Assembly (NCBI RefSeq): GCF_002944315.1
Contig: NZ_CP024314.1
Span: 620,001 to 684,000 of the forward strand
DNA length: 64,000 nt
Source: Rhizobium sp. NXC24
GTDB taxonomy: Bacteria; Pseudomonadota; Alphaproteobacteria; Rhizobiales; Rhizobiaceae
Direction of reading: 5' to 3'
Made by a program: the position numbers and the translations under genes. Positions 26,258 through 38,446 of this stretch are shown piece by piece. Below the pieces are notes generated by a model. The model was not told the origin of the DNA. It was given only the letters and a program-made list of their open reading frames with translations, and ran no database searches. The number at the start of each line of letters is the position of its first letter. Positions within the stretch are counted from its first letter, which is position 1.

Positions 26258-27457
26258 ATGCCGAATGAAGACATTCGTCCGTCCGTCGGACTTCGCCCCG
26301 TCATCAATGTCTCGGGCACGATGACGAGCCTCGGGGCATCGATCGTGGTTCCCCAGGCGATTGCGGCAATGGGCTCCATTCTGCCGCAGTTCGTGGAGAT
26401 CAACGACCTGCAGCGCAAGGCGAGTGCGGTCATCGCGCGGCTGACCGGCGGCGAAGCGGGATTCGTTACGGCCTCCTGCTCGGCAGGCATCAGCCTGGCA
26501 GTCGCCGCCGCCATCACCGGCAACGACCTCGCCGCAATCGAGCGTCTGCCCGATGTTCGCGGCGATAAGAACGAAGTCATCGTTCAGATGGGACATGTGG
26601 TGAGCTACGGCGCGCCGGTCGACCAGGCGGTGCGGCTTGCGGGCGGCAAGGTCGTGCTGATCGGCCAGGCGACCTCGACCTACCGGCATCATCTGGAAGG
26701 TGCGATCACGGAGAAGACGGCGGCCGCCCTTTATGTCGTTTCGCATCATGTCGTTGACTATGGGATGTTGAGCCTCAAGGAATTCTGCGAGATCGCCCAC
26801 GCCAAGGGCGTGCCTGTCATCGTCGATGCGGCTTCCGAATATGATCTGCGCATCTTTCTGGAGCAGGGAGCGGATCTTGTTCTTTATTCCGGCCACAAAT
26901 TCCTGGGCGGCCCGACCTCGGGCATCGTCGCGGGACGCAAGGACATGGTGCGCAACACCTTCCTGCAGAACCTCGGCATCGGCCGTGGCATGAAGGTCGG
27001 CAAGGAAAGCATCTTCGGCGTCATGGCGGCGCTCGAAGCCTGGGAGACGCGCGACCATGCCGGCATACGCGAGCGCGAGACCGGCTATCTCAATCTCTGG
27101 CACAACCGCTTCGACGGCCGTCCCGGCGTTAAGGCGGTGATCGAGCCCGACCCGACCAACAATCCGCTCGACCGCCTGCGTCTCACCATCGAAGCGCGCG
27201 AGGCCCACATCACCGCCTGGGACCTCGCCGACGCCTTGGCCCGGGGAACCCCGCCGATTATCGTTCGCGACCACGAAGTCGAGCACAATTATTTCTACCT
27301 CGATCCCTGCAATCTGCATCCCGGCGAGGAGACAATCGTGGCCGCCCGTATCGGCGAAGAACTCGACAGGGCGCAAGCCTCAAACGAGATCATCGCTACC
27401 TCACTCGAAGATCGCAGCCGCCGCCGTTTCGACGGCCTGTTGCGCTGGCCGGATTGA
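26258..27457 (+). CDS. SelA-like PLP-dependent enzyme (D-glucosaminate-6-P ammonia-lyase/DgaE type)
   Basis: This 399-aa fold-type I PLP protein belongs to the SelA-like group. It shows [18 protein letters not shown] at the N-terminus, [22 protein letters not shown], Asp190 in VIVDAASE, and Lys214 in [15 protein letters not shown] as the Schiff-base lysine. True SelA charges tRNA-Sec. Shorter relatives such as DgaE are catabolic ammonia-lyases or aldolase-like enzymes, and nothing here points to selenocysteine (no selB or tRNA-Sec nearby). The ATG at 26258 has TGGAGG upstream. Together with RidA it suggests beta-elimination with imine release. Confidence 0.8.
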   Translation: MPNEDIRPSVGLRPVINVSGTMTSLGASIVVPQAIAAMGSILPQFVEINDLQRKASAVIARLTGGEAGFVTASCSAGISLAVAAAITGNDLAAIERLPDVRGDKNEVIVQMGHVVSYGAPVDQAVRLAGGKVVLIGQATSTYRHHLEGAITEKTAAALYVVSHHVVDYGMLSLKEFCEIAHAKGVPVIVDAASEYDLRIFLEQGADLVLYSGHKFLGGPTSGIVAGRKDMVRNTFLQNLGIGRGMKVGKESIFGVMAALEAWETRDHAGIRERETGYLNLWHNRFDGRPGVKAVIEPDPTNNPLDRLRLTIEAREAHITAWDLADALARGTPPIIVRDHEVEHNYFYLDPCNLHPGEETIVAARIGEELDRAQASNEIIATSLEDRSRRRFDGLLRWPD

Positions 27458-27476
27458 GACGGTGAATAAGGGGACG

Positions 27477-29315
<1,839 letters not shown>

Positions 29316-29432
29316 TGGCCGCGGCTTTCGTGCCCGTGTCGCCGTCGCGGTGTCGCGGGCCGTACCTGGACATATCGTTTAGCCGCCGGTGATGTTATCG
29401 TTACAGAGCGAGCCTTGTCTTGAGGATATTCC

Positions 29433-30353
29433 ATGGATTCTTCCCCGCAACCCCGACCGACCGAGGCGGGTATTCTGCAATTCATGGAGATCTGCGATTC
29501 CTTCTATCCGCCTGAAGCGGTGGCGGCTTCCATAGAGCAGCAGCGCCAATGGTATGACGCACTTTGCAGCCGTTTCAACCGCCCGCTGCCCGACGGCATG
29601 TACACACGGGATGAAGTCGTGGCGGGCAGAATTCCGGTGAGGCATTATCAGCCGGCAACGATTCGGACCTCGATCTGCCTGCTCTACCTTCACGGCGGCG
29701 GCTTCGTGGTCGGTTCGCTCGAGAGCCATCATGCGATCTGTGCTGAGATCGCCGACCATGTCGGGGCCGAGTTGGTGTCGGTCGATTATCGTCTGGCGCC
29801 AGAGCATCGCTGGCCGGCGCAGACGGACGATTGTTTTGTTGTTCTCAAGCAGTTGCTTGCCGAAGGAAAGACCGTCGTGCTGATCGGCGATAGCGCCGGC
29901 GGCAATCTGGCGGCGGGGCTCGCCGTTCGGGCTAAGGGTGAGCGGCTCTCCGGCGTTGTCGGGCAGATATTGATCTATCCGGCGCTCGGCGGGGATCTTG
30001 TTTCCGGCTCCTACGAGGAGATGGCGAATGCGCCGGGGTTGACGACCGCCGACGTCGGTTATTATCGCAGCGTGTTGCAGGCACCCGCCGGCGATCCGGT
30101 CGCCGAGCCTCTTGCGTCATCGTCGTTCGCCGGCCTTCCATCGGCTTTTATAACGGTCGCGCATTTCGATCCGTTGCGGGACGATGGCCGCAATTATGCG
30201 GCAAGGCTTGCCGCGGCGGGTGTCGAGGTCTGGTTTCGCGAGGAGCCGCAGATGGTGCATGCCTGGCTGCGTGCCCGGCATATGAGCGATGGCGCGAGCG
30301 CCGGTTTTCGCGCCATATGCGAGGCAGCGAGCCGTTTTTCCGGATCGAACTGA
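29433..30353 (+). CDS. Alpha/beta hydrolase, hormone-sensitive-lipase family
   Basis: The 306-aa esterase-type protein has the oxyanion-hole motif LYLHGGGFVVGS and nucleophile elbow IGDSAGGNLA. Its acid/base residues lie late (VAHFDPLRDDGRNYAARL and QMVHAWLRAR). HSL-family enzymes hydrolyse short acyl esters of many kinds. It has its own RBS (GAGG) after a 117-base gap, so it may be separate from the ABC operon. Its stop adjoins that of the convergent CocE-type hydrolase. The substrate is not deducible. Confidence 0.87.
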   Translation: MDSSPQPRPTEAGILQFMEICDSFYPPEAVAASIEQQRQWYDALCSRFNRPLPDGMYTRDEVVAGRIPVRHYQPATIRTSICLLYLHGGGFVVGSLESHHAICAEIADHVGAELVSVDYRLAPEHRWPAQTDDCFVVLKQLLAEGKTVVLIGDSAGGNLAAGLAVRAKGERLSGVVGQILIYPALGGDLVSGSYEEMANAPGLTTADVGYYRSVLQAPAGDPVAEPLASSSFAGLPSAFITVAHFDPLRDDGRNYAARLAAAGVEVWFREEPQMVHAWLRARHMSDGASAGFRAICEAASRFSGSN

Positions 30354-32357
30354 TCACATCAGATCGCGCGGAATTCGCTTTTCCTCGAAGATTTTTTCGA
30401 AAATTTGCGTATTGCCTTCGAAGGCGATGACGGACGCACGGATGATCCATTCGGCTGCCGTGCAAGAAATCGTCGCCGTCGCCACCGTGCGGACATACCA
30501 TCCCGGCCGCCCCATGTCGCATGTCCAGATCGAGGTTCCACTCATCGACAGCGGATCGTCCGGCGCGATGGACCAGACCTCTTCGCGGAGCTGGCGCGTG
30601 GAAAGACCGGTGCCCGGATGTTCGAAAAGGCCGGTGTCCTCGCGGATTTCATAGAGGGTCTTGTTGGCGGAGAGGTCGCGCACGACCTGACGCTTCGTCG
30701 AGGCAGGGGCATGTTCGATATATTTTGGCAGTTGATCGGGATTGTCCGGCTGCTTGATATCGATGGTTTCATGTTCGCCGAGCTTTGGCAGGCCGAAACC
30801 GATGGAGGCGATGTCGATCGTCAGGCCCGGATTTTCCGGCGGCGGCAGGATCATCGGCCAGTATGCCGTCGAAAGCGAAAGGCCGATGCGGTGGCCTTTT
30901 CGGAAGCGATAACCGCAGGCATCCAGCGTCAGCCTGATTGTGGTGCGTTCGCCCTTCTTCAGGGGCTGCGGTTCGGCATTGCCCTCTCGATGAGCGAGAT
31001 TGAGCACGCCGAAAGAGACGCGTGTCGCTGTGCCGTCCGGGTGGAGATCAATGAGCCTGGCGCAAAGATTGGCCGTTTCGGCATCGCAGCGTAGCGACAG
31101 AGTGACGACCGGACGGCCGAGATAATCATGATCGACGGCCAGCGGCGTGGTCTGGAAAGTCAGCGAGCCGGCGTCGTCGAGGCGCTGGTCGATCGCCATT
31201 TCGGCATCCGGTTTCAGCGTGAAATATTCGCCCGAAGTCGTCCCCGTATCGAGGGGCGAGCACAGATAGACGGCATGTTCCGGCGCATGCGGGATCGGCA
31301 TGCCTTCCATCAGCGTGCCGAACTGTTCGACAAAGAAGCATTGCATTTCCGGCTTTTGCCAATCCTGCTTGGCGATCCAGAAGCCGGGGTCGAAATCGCG
31401 GCGCGGCGCAGGCCTTACAGCATCGAGAATATAGGCGCGCACCTGCGGCATGCCCTCTACACCATTTTGGTCGCCGCGCAGCCAGCGGTTCCACCAGGCG
31501 ATCGCCTCGCCATGAAAATCGGCGCGGGGCTTCGGCCAGGCAAAATGCGGATATTTGTGGACCCACGGGCCGATCAGCGCCTGCGCCGTATCGCCGAGAC
31601 CTTCGACGGCCATCAGAGGCGTATTGCGATAGCCATCCGCCCAACCGGCAATGACAAGGGCCGGGATTTCGACATCGGCGAAATTCTCGCAGATCGAGCC
31701 ATGCCGCCAGAAATCGTCACGGCGCTGATGCCGGAGCCATTCCTCCATGAAGAAAGGCTCGTTCTCCAAGCGTTGTAGCCACATATCCTTCCAGCGGTCG
31801 CCGACGATCTCGGGGTCGGGAGAGCGCGACTGATAACCGAGCATGGTGGCAGCCCAGGAGAGTTGCGCCGAGAGATGGCAGCCGTTCTTATAATGGATAT
31901 CGTCATTGTAGCGGTCGACCGTGGAGGCGATCGATATCACCGCCTTGAGCGCCGGCGGGCGCAAGGCCGCCACCTGCAAGCTGTTGAAGCCGCCCCAGGA
32001 AATGCCCATCATGCCGACGTAGCCGTTCGACCACGGTTGCGCCGCAATCCAGGCGATCAGCTCGCAGGCATTGGCAAGCTCCAACTCCGTATATTCGCCG
32101 TCGATAACGCCATCGGATTCGCCGGAACCTCTGATATCGACGCGCACGCCCGCGATCCCGGCTGCAGCAAAGACCGGGTAGGTGGATTCATCGCGGGGGC
32201 TCGTTCCGTCACGCTTTCGGTAAGGCAGAAATTCGAAGACTGCCGGCACGGGGTCGCTCTCCGCGCCGTCCGGCATCCAGATGCGTGCGGCAAGCCGCGT
32301 CCCATCCTTCAGGGTGATCCATTGATTTTCAATGGTGGTGAAACTGCGCTCGGTCAT
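30354..32357 (-). CDS. CocE/NonD family hydrolase (X-Pro dipeptidyl-peptidase S15 fold)
   Basis: This 667-aa protein has the S15 catalytic domain with RIWMPDGAESDPVPAVFEFLPYRKRDGT, DIRGSGESDG and nucleophile elbow GMMGISWGGFNS. A C-terminal jelly-roll follows (PLAVDHDYLGRPVVTLSLRCDAE onward). It has no signal peptide. Family members cleave acyl esters (cocaine esterase), beta-lactam acyl amides or X-Pro peptides. It is encoded 21 bases behind a Tat-exported binding protein on the same strand. It could act on the compound that this protein captures, such as an acylated betaine or peptide. GTG at 32363 is an alternative start. Confidence 0.88.
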   Translation of the reverse strand: MTERSFTTIENQWITLKDGTRLAARIWMPDGAESDPVPAVFEFLPYRKRDGTSPRDESTYPVFAAAGIAGVRVDIRGSGESDGVIDGEYTELELANACELIAWIAAQPWSNGYVGMMGISWGGFNSLQVAALRPPALKAVISIASTVDRYNDDIHYKNGCHLSAQLSWAATMLGYQSRSPDPEIVGDRWKDMWLQRLENEPFFMEEWLRHQRRDDFWRHGSICENFADVEIPALVIAGWADGYRNTPLMAVEGLGDTAQALIGPWVHKYPHFAWPKPRADFHGEAIAWWNRWLRGDQNGVEGMPQVRAYILDAVRPAPRRDFDPGFWIAKQDWQKPEMQCFFVEQFGTLMEGMPIPHAPEHAVYLCSPLDTGTTSGEYFTLKPDAEMAIDQRLDDAGSLTFQTTPLAVDHDYLGRPVVTLSLRCDAETANLCARLIDLHPDGTATRVSFGVLNLAHREGNAEPQPLKKGERTTIRLTLDACGYRFRKGHRIGLSLSTAYWPMILPPPENPGLTIDIASIGFGLPKLGEHETIDIKQPDNPDQLPKYIEHAPASTKRQVVRDLSANKTLYEIREDTGLFEHPGTGLSTRQLREEVWSIAPDDPLSMSGTSIWTCDMGRPGWYVRTVATATISCTAAEWIIRASVIAFEGNTQIFEKIFEEKRIPRDLM

Positions 32358-32378
32358 GGTCACATATCCCGAAGAGGT

Positions 32379-33959
32379 TTAAGCATTAAACCACACGCGG
32401 CTGCCGATATAGCCATTGGACATATCGTTGCCGATATCGTCGACATATCCCTTCAGCGTCTTCGAGGAAGCCATGATGTAGTCGTTGAAGACAGGCAGGA
32501 TCAGGCCGCCATCGTCTCGCACCATCAGAGCGAGCTGTCGATAAAGCATCTTGCGCTTGGCTTCGTCGAGCTCAGACCGCGCCTGCCGCACCAATTTGTC
32601 GAAGTCAGGGCGCTTGAAACGCGTATCGTTCCACTCGGCTGTTGATAGATAGGAGGTGGAGTAGCGCGAATCCTGCGTCGGGCGGCCGCCCCAGAAGGAG
32701 GCGCAGAAGGGCTGCTTGTTCCAGACATTTGTCCAATAGCCGTCTTCCGGTTCGCGTTTGACATCGATCGTAATGCCGGCCTTGCGCGCACTTTGCTGGA
32801 AGAGGATCGCCGCATCCACGGCCCCGGGAAAGGCTGCATCGGAGGTGAGCAACTGAACGGGACGGTCGAGACCCGATTTCTTGAAGTGGAAGGCGGCCTT
32901 GTCAGGATCATACGGCCGCTGCTCGATATCGGTCGGCGCGAGGGCGTAGTTGGAATTGACCGGATAGTCGTTGCCGATGGTTCCATAGCCGCCTAGAACC
33001 TTATCCAGGATCGACTGGCGATCGATGGCATATTTCAACGCAAGCCGAAGATCATTGTTGTCGAAAGGCGCCATGTCGCAATGCATCAAAAAGCAATAGA
33101 AGCCCTTGCCGGCATTCCGGACGATGTCGGCATTCGGGGCCCGCTGCAGCATCGGGACCGTCTTCGGATCGACATTGTTGATGAAATGGACTTGGCCGGA
33201 GGCAAGTGCTGCCATGCGGGCGGTGTTGTCGTTGATGACGAGTATTTCGACGCTGTCGACAAAGCCGCGATCGGCGCGCCAGTCTTTCGGATTCTTTTCA
33301 AAGGCGGCACGAACGCCAGGTTCGAAGTTTTTCAGAATGTAAGGGCCGGTGCCGATAGCGGCCGCAGGTTTGTCGACACCACCTTTCGGCTGGATGATCA
33401 GATGGTAGTCAGTGAGAAGGAGCGGCAGATCCGCATTGCCTTCCGAAAGCGTTAGCACGAGATCGCCCGCTTTTTCCTCAATACCGGTGATCGAGGCCAT
33501 CAGCCCCAGAGCGCCCGATTGCGAATTCTTGTCCGCGTGCCGCTTCAGCGTCGCGACGATATCGGCGACGATCATCTTGCTGCCGTCGTGAAACTGCACG
33601 TCATTCCTGATCTTGAAAGTCCAGACGGACGCGTCGGCAGACGGCGTCCAGGACGTTGCCAGCGACGGCAGGGGTGCACCGGTCTTGGGATCGGATTCGA
33701 CTAGCGTATCGCCCCATAGGCGGCCAATGACGAACAATACGGAGGCGCTGTATGTCGCCGGGTCGAGCGCATCGCTGGTGGCACCGCCCTTGAGGCCGAG
33801 CTTCAGATGGCCGCCATGCTTTGCTTCCTGCGCGCGGGCTTCGCGCGGCAGCAGCAGGCCGGAGGCAAGTGCAGGCAAAGCGCCGAGCGCGACGGCACCG
33901 CCGAGGAAGTGGCGGCGGCCGATTTTCATCTGTGAAGATTGATCCTTTTCATGAGTCAT
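32379..33959 (-). CDS. Family-5 ABC substrate-binding protein with Tat signal (copy 1)
   Basis: The 526-aa protein has a twin-arginine signal (IGRRHFLGG then ALGALPALASGLLLPREARAQ). The mature part has GGHLKLGLKGGATSDALDPATY, GTGPYILKNFEPGVRAAFEKN and a C-terminal NDMSNGYIGSRVWFN. It is closely similar along its length to the binding protein at 38447-40036. Yet it lies beyond the ATPase gene and an HTH gene and is followed by the CocE-type hydrolase, not by permeases. It probably shares the DppB/C-type permease at 36518-38349. The ATG at 33959 fits the Tat signal; an 86-residue longer frame does not look coding. Confidence 0.87.
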   Translation of the reverse strand: MTHEKDQSSQMKIGRRHFLGGAVALGALPALASGLLLPREARAQEAKHGGHLKLGLKGGATSDALDPATYSASVLFVIGRLWGDTLVESDPKTGAPLPSLATSWTPSADASVWTFKIRNDVQFHDGSKMIVADIVATLKRHADKNSQSGALGLMASITGIEEKAGDLVLTLSEGNADLPLLLTDYHLIIQPKGGVDKPAAAIGTGPYILKNFEPGVRAAFEKNPKDWRADRGFVDSVEILVINDNTARMAALASGQVHFINNVDPKTVPMLQRAPNADIVRNAGKGFYCFLMHCDMAPFDNNDLRLALKYAIDRQSILDKVLGGYGTIGNDYPVNSNYALAPTDIEQRPYDPDKAAFHFKKSGLDRPVQLLTSDAAFPGAVDAAILFQQSARKAGITIDVKREPEDGYWTNVWNKQPFCASFWGGRPTQDSRYSTSYLSTAEWNDTRFKRPDFDKLVRQARSELDEAKRKMLYRQLALMVRDDGGLILPVFNDYIMASSKTLKGYVDDIGNDMSNGYIGSRVWFNA

Positions 33960-34082
33960 GACCGGTCCCTCGTTTTTCCATTTTGTAGGTGGGAACGTAG
34001 AGGTCAGGCCGGCTGACGCAATTTCGCGACTTGACGCGTCTTTGAGCGAGTTTACGCTAGTCTTTCCAAGACGGAGTAGCTG

Positions 34083-34868
34083 ATGTCTCATTTGGTCGAG
34101 AACCTCAAAATTGCCTGTGCAACGCAGCGTTCCATTTCGCATCTGTGCCGTGCAATCGATATTAACCGGCAACAATTCAACCGATACATCAACGGTCAGA
34201 CGAAACCGTCTGCCCATAATCTAGCGCGCATAGCCAAGTATTTCGATCTCGATTCGGCCGACTTTGGTCTCACTCCCAGGCTCTTTCGCGAGCGGCTTCG
34301 CAAACCGAACCTAGACTTCAATCAAAGTTCCGAATTCTTAAAAGCGTTCCCTGGAGATCTGACCGCGCTTCGGCGCCATATCGGCTATTTCCAGACGTAT
34401 CATCGCTCGCCGTCCTGGCCTGGAATGGTCGTGTGTTCGTGCAGCCGCCTTATCGAGCAGGGCGGGCTGGTGCATGTCAAATCAATGGAGCGTCTGCGGG
34501 ACCCTGGAAACGGCATCCAGCAGTTTTCGAAATATGTGGGCTTGGCCGCCTTCTATCGAAACCGGATCTTCATTACGGAGCGCGTCGTCGGCCCGAACCC
34601 CATATTGTCACAGACGATCCTCCTGCCATTCGACGAGTACCAGCGCGTCTACTTGCGTGGAACGACAATGGGAGTTTCCTGGCGAAAGGAAAACCTCCCC
34701 TATGCGTCGCGGATGATCTGGCGGCATGTCGGCGCCGAGCCGGATCTGCGTGAACTTCTTTCGCGCTGCGGACCTCTGCCGCTATCGTCGCGCCTGCTGC
34801 CACCGACGGTACGCTCGTTTCTCGCCGATCCCTCCGCTGAGGTATATGCGGTGCCGGCGGAGTATTGA
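34083..34868 (+). CDS. Helix-turn-helix transcriptional regulator (XRE-like) with unknown C-terminal domain
   Basis: In this 261-aa protein, residues about 17-55 form an XRE-like HTH (SHLCRAIDINRQQFNRYINGQTKPSAHNLARIAKYF). The rest (about 90-260) is a less familiar domain with GDLTALRRHIGYFQTYHRSPSWPGMVVCS and YRNRIFITERVVGPNPILSQTILL, possibly a ligand-sensing barrel. It is divergent from binding protein copy 1 (123 bases) and convergent to the ATPase gene. It is therefore the natural candidate to control the importer and hydrolase. Confidence 0.75.
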   Translation: MSHLVENLKIACATQRSISHLCRAIDINRQQFNRYINGQTKPSAHNLARIAKYFDLDSADFGLTPRLFRERLRKPNLDFNQSSEFLKAFPGDLTALRRHIGYFQTYHRSPSWPGMVVCSCSRLIEQGGLVHVKSMERLRDPGNGIQQFSKYVGLAAFYRNRIFITERVVGPNPILSQTILLPFDEYQRVYLRGTTMGVSWRKENLPYASRMIWRHVGAEPDLRELLSRCGPLPLSSRLLPPTVRSFLADPSAEVYAVPAEY

Positions 34869-34893
34869 CGATATCGATATCGGCAACGAGCCT

Positions 34894-36525
34894 TCAATTT
34901 CCGGCGCTCTCCATTTTCCGCGTCGCCAGCACGCGCTCCAACCAGCCGATCTCCATTTCCGGCACGGACTTCAGCAGCAGATCGGTGTAGTCGTCGAAAG
35001 GAGGCGAAAGCACCTTCGATTTTGGCCCGAAGCGCACGAGCTTGCCGCGATGCATGACCGCGACACTATCGGCGATGGCGCGCACGATAGCGATGTCGTG
35101 GGTGATGAAGATGTAGGAAAGCTGGGATTCCTCTTGCAGCCGCATCAGCAGTTTCAGGATGCCTTCAGCAACCAGCGGATCAAGCGCCGAGGTGGGCTCG
35201 TCGCAGAGGATGAGTTCCGGCTTGGCGGCAAGGGCACGCGCAATCGCGACGCGCTGTTTCTGGCCCCCCGAAAGCTCGGCCGGATAACGGTCGATGAAAC
35301 CATTGCCCATCTCGATCTGGTCGAGCAGCTCTTTCACCCGCGCCGTCTTTGCCGAGCCCCGCAGGCCATAATAGAAGGTGAGGGGACGACCGATGATGTC
35401 GCGCACAGTTTGGCGGGGATTCATGGCCGTATCGGCCATCTGGTAGATCAGTTGAATACGCCGCAGCTCGTTGCGCGAGCGGTTTCTGAGAGCCGGTGTC
35501 AGCGGTTTCTTGTCGAAAGAAATCCCGCCATCGCTGGGCGGCAGCAGTCCGGTGATGACACGGGCAAGCGTCGATTTACCGGAGCCGGATTCACCGACAA
35601 TGGCAAGCGTCTGACTTTTTGGTACATGTAGAGAAACATCGTGCAGCACCTTGAAACCGTTCGAATATTGCGCGCTGACGTGTTCGACTTTTAAAAGCGT
35701 GTCGGATTGATCGACCGCCTCCTCGCGTGCGGTCTGGCGAACGTTGACGAGGGCGCGAGTATAGTCTTCCCGCGGCGCCTCGATGATCTGCTGCACGGGG
35801 CCGTATTCCACCTTTTTGCCGTGCCGCAACACCATGATGTCGTCGGAGATCTGCGCGACGACGGCAAGGTCATGGGTGATGTAGAGGGCTGCCGTATGGG
35901 TTTCCTCGATGGCGTGCTTGATCGCCGCAAGCACGTCGATCTGCGTCGTCACGTCGAGTGCGGTGGTCGGCTCGTCGAAGACGATCAGTTCGGGATTGGA
36001 GCAGAGCGCCATCGCGGTCATTGCGCGTTGAAGCTGGCCGCCGGAGACCTGGTGCGGAAAACGATCGCCGAAGGTCTCCGGGCTGGGCAGGCCGAGGACG
36101 CGGAAGAGGTAAAGCGCGCGTTTCTTCGCCTCGTCCTTCGTCATCAGACCATGCTTGACGGAGGCTTCGATCACCTGTTCGCCGAGCTTGTGGGCCGGAT
36201 TGAACGCGGCTGCAGCCGATTGCGCGACGTAGCAGACGCGTGCCCCGCGAATCCTGCGAATGCCCGATTTCCCGAGCGGAAGAATATCGACGCCGTCGAG
36301 CAGCACTGCGCCGCCGGTAATCTCCGCGCCGCCGCGGCCATAGGCCAGCGCCGAGAGGCCGATGGTGGATTTGCCGGCGCCGGACTCGCCGATGAGGCCG
36401 AGCACCTTGCCCTTCTGTAGGTCAAAGGAGACGCCGTCGACGATCGTGACCCGCTTCGGCGGTTCGCCGGGCGGGTAGCTGGTCGCTTGGATCTTGAGAT
36501 CGCGAACGGAAAGAAGCTCAGGCAT
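34894..36525 (-). CDS. Dipeptide-type ABC transporter ATP-binding protein, fused DppD-DppF
   Basis: The 543-aa tandem ATPase has a first domain with Walker [10 protein letters not shown], signature SGGQLQRA and Walker [10 protein letters not shown]. The second domain has [20 protein letters not shown] and LILCDEPTS. It is shorter than the fused ATPase at 27477 because the linkers and the peptide-type C-terminal segment are reduced. The ATG at 36525 lies inside the end of the permease gene (eight-base overlap), with GGGAGGAC upstream. A GTG two codons earlier is possible. It is the last gene of the long minus-strand operon. Confidence 0.92.
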   Translation of the reverse strand: MPELLSVRDLKIQATSYPPGEPPKRVTIVDGVSFDLQKGKVLGLIGESGAGKSTIGLSALAYGRGGAEITGGAVLLDGVDILPLGKSGIRRIRGARVCYVAQSAAAAFNPAHKLGEQVIEASVKHGLMTKDEAKKRALYLFRVLGLPSPETFGDRFPHQVSGGQLQRAMTAMALCSNPELIVFDEPTTALDVTTQIDVLAAIKHAIEETHTAALYITHDLAVVAQISDDIMVLRHGKKVEYGPVQQIIEAPREDYTRALVNVRQTAREEAVDQSDTLLKVEHVSAQYSNGFKVLHDVSLHVPKSQTLAIVGESGSGKSTLARVITGLLPPSDGGISFDKKPLTPALRNRSRNELRRIQLIYQMADTAMNPRQTVRDIIGRPLTFYYGLRGSAKTARVKELLDQIEMGNGFIDRYPAELSGGQKQRVAIARALAAKPELILCDEPTSALDPLVAEGILKLLMRLQEESQLSYIFITHDIAIVRAIADSVAVMHRGKLVRFGPKSKVLSPPFDDYTDLLLKSVPEMEIGWLERVLATRKMESAGN

Positions 36526-37345
36526 CGCCACGTCCTCCCTTGAGGCTGGAGGTGCGCTTCAAGAGCCAGTCGACCACCAGATTGACACAGACTGCAAGCG
36601 CCGCAATCGCGGAGCCCGGCACGAGAGCGGCGGAAATGCCGAAGATGATACCGTCCTTATTGTCCTTGACCATGCCGCCCCAATCGGCCGACGGCGGCTG
36701 TATGCCGAGCCCGAGGAATGACAGCGTCGACAGGAACAGGATCGAAAAGGCAAAACGCAGGCCGAACTCCGCCAGCAATGGCGAGAGCGTGTTCGGCAGG
36801 ATTTCACGGAAGATGATCCAGACCTTGCCTTCGCCGCGCAGTTTGGCGGCTTCCACGAACTCCATGACCGCCACGTCCAGCGCGACCGCGCGGCCGAGGC
36901 GATAGACGCGCGTGGAATCGAGGATCGCCATGACGAGGATGAGCACGGCGAGATTCTGCGGTAGCACGGCGAGCACCACCAGCGCGAAGATCAAGGTCGG
37001 GATGGACATCATCAAATCGTTGAAACGCGAGAAGACCGTGTCGATCAATCCACGCGAGACAGCGGCGGTGAAGCTGAGGATGATGCCGAGCGAAAACGAA
37101 ATGATCGTCGCGGTCAGCGCCACGAACAGCGTGGTGCGGGCGCCGTAGATAAGCCGCGAAAGGATATCGCGGCCGAGATTGTCAAGGCCGAAGAAATATT
37201 GCGCGTCGGCTGGCTGCCAGACATTGCCGACGACTTCGGTTTCGCCATAGGGCGCGATCAGGGGGGCAAAGATCGCGCAGATGAAAGCCAGCAGAATGCC
37301 GATGATGCCGACCCAGGCGGTGATGGGGATGTCTCTCAATCTCAT
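36518..37345 (-). CDS. ABC transporter permease, DppC/OppC type
   Basis: The 275-aa permease begins LRDIPITAWVGIIGILLAFICAIFAPLIAPY. It has the FGLDNLGRDILSRLIYGARTTL signature and the EAA loop MEFVEAAKLRGEGKVWIIFREILPNTLSPL. The start overlaps the stop of the DppB-type gene by four bases, and its end overlaps the ATPase start. The coupling indicates one transporter complex. Confidence 0.92.
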   Translation of the reverse strand: MRLRDIPITAWVGIIGILLAFICAIFAPLIAPYGETEVVGNVWQPADAQYFFGLDNLGRDILSRLIYGARTTLFVALTATIISFSLGIILSFTAAVSRGLIDTVFSRFNDLMMSIPTLIFALVVLAVLPQNLAVLILVMAILDSTRVYRLGRAVALDVAVMEFVEAAKLRGEGKVWIIFREILPNTLSPLLAEFGLRFAFSILFLSTLSFLGLGIQPPSADWGGMVKDNKDGIIFGISAALVPGSAIAALAVCVNLVVDWLLKRTSSLKGGRGDA

Positions 37346-38349
37346 CGTGGATGCCTCAGGCGCGGGTTTGCGACGATCGCCAGGATATCGGCAACCATGT
37401 TGAGCAGGATGTAGACGGCGGCGAAGATCAGGCCGCAGGCTTGGACCACCGGCATGTCGCGCACGGTGACGGCATCGACCATGTACTGACCCATGCCGGG
37501 ATAGACGAAGACGACTTCCACCACCACGACACCGACGATGAGATAGGCAAGGTTCAGCGCCACGACGTTGATGATCGGCGCCAGCGCATTGGGGGCGGCA
37601 TGTTTGACGATCGCGCGAAAGGCGCTGAGACCCTTCAATTCCGCCGTTTCCATGTAGGCGGACGACATGACCGAGAGGATCGCTGCCCGTGTCATGCGCA
37701 TCATATGCGCGAGGACGACGAGCACCAGCGTCGCCGTCGGCAAGGCGATGGCCTTCAATCGGTCGATAAAGCCCATACCGTCATAGACGGTCGCCGGAAA
37801 GGTCGCGATCCCGAATTTCACGGCGAAAAACAGAATGAGCAGATAACCGATGAAAAATTCCGGCAATGAAATCGCCGCCAGCGAGATCACGTTGATGATC
37901 TTGTCGGGCAAACGGTTTCGGAAATGCACGGCCAGCATGCCGAGCCCGACGGCGAGTGGTACGGAGATTACTGCGGCACAGGCCGCAAGGAAAAGCGAAT
38001 TGCCGAGACGTTTGCCGATCTGCTCGCTGACGGAATTCTTGCTGGCCCAGGATGTACCGAAATCGCCCTGCACGGCGTTGCCGAGCCATTCGACGTAGCG
38101 GGTCGTGACAGACCGGTTGAGGCCGAGTTCGGTGCGGATATTGGCGACGGCCTGTGGCGTTGCCGACTGGCCGAGATAGGTGGTCGCGAAATCGCCCGGC
38201 AAGGCTTCGAGGCCGCCGAAGATCAGGACCGAGACCGCGAAAAGCAGCACGAGGCTGAGCAGGCAACGCTCGATGATGAGGGAAAGCAGCGGGAAGCGCT
38301 GCTTGAACCGCAATCCGGGCAGCACTGTGCTGGGTTGTAGATTGGACAT
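37342..38349 (-). CDS. ABC transporter permease, DppB/OppB type
   Basis: The 335-aa permease has a longer cytoplasmic N-terminus than usual (MSNLQPSTVLPGLRFKQRFP), then IIERCLLSLVLLFAVSVLIFGGLEALPGD. It also shows LGLNRSVTTRYVEWLGNAVQGDFGTS and the EAA loop AYMETAELKGLSAFRAIVKHAAPNALAP. The ATG at 38349 is chosen because the preceding codons are Arg/Ser-rich and unlike the family. It follows the binding protein copy 2 gene by 97 bases. Confidence 0.9.
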   Translation of the reverse strand: MSNLQPSTVLPGLRFKQRFPLLSLIIERCLLSLVLLFAVSVLIFGGLEALPGDFATTYLGQSATPQAVANIRTELGLNRSVTTRYVEWLGNAVQGDFGTSWASKNSVSEQIGKRLGNSLFLAACAAVISVPLAVGLGMLAVHFRNRLPDKIINVISLAAISLPEFFIGYLLILFFAVKFGIATFPATVYDGMGFIDRLKAIALPTATLVLVVLAHMMRMTRAAILSVMSSAYMETAELKGLSAFRAIVKHAAPNALAPIINVVALNLAYLIVGVVVVEVVFVYPGMGQYMVDAVTVRDMPVVQACGLIFAAVYILLNMVADILAIVANPRLRHPR

Positions 38350-38446
38350 GACTGATGCCTCGCGCTGAAACGTCTGGAGGACCGCGAAGGTTTTCCGCGA
38401 TCCCGGTTCCGTTAGAGATAAGGGCGTTTCTGCCCTGCTTCGAGCA

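Noticed and set aside
26258..27457. Selenocysteine synthase (SelA) as the function of the PLP gene
   Set aside because: The sequence is SelA-like, but no selB, selD or tRNA-Sec is nearby and the gene sits in a catabolic importer cluster.
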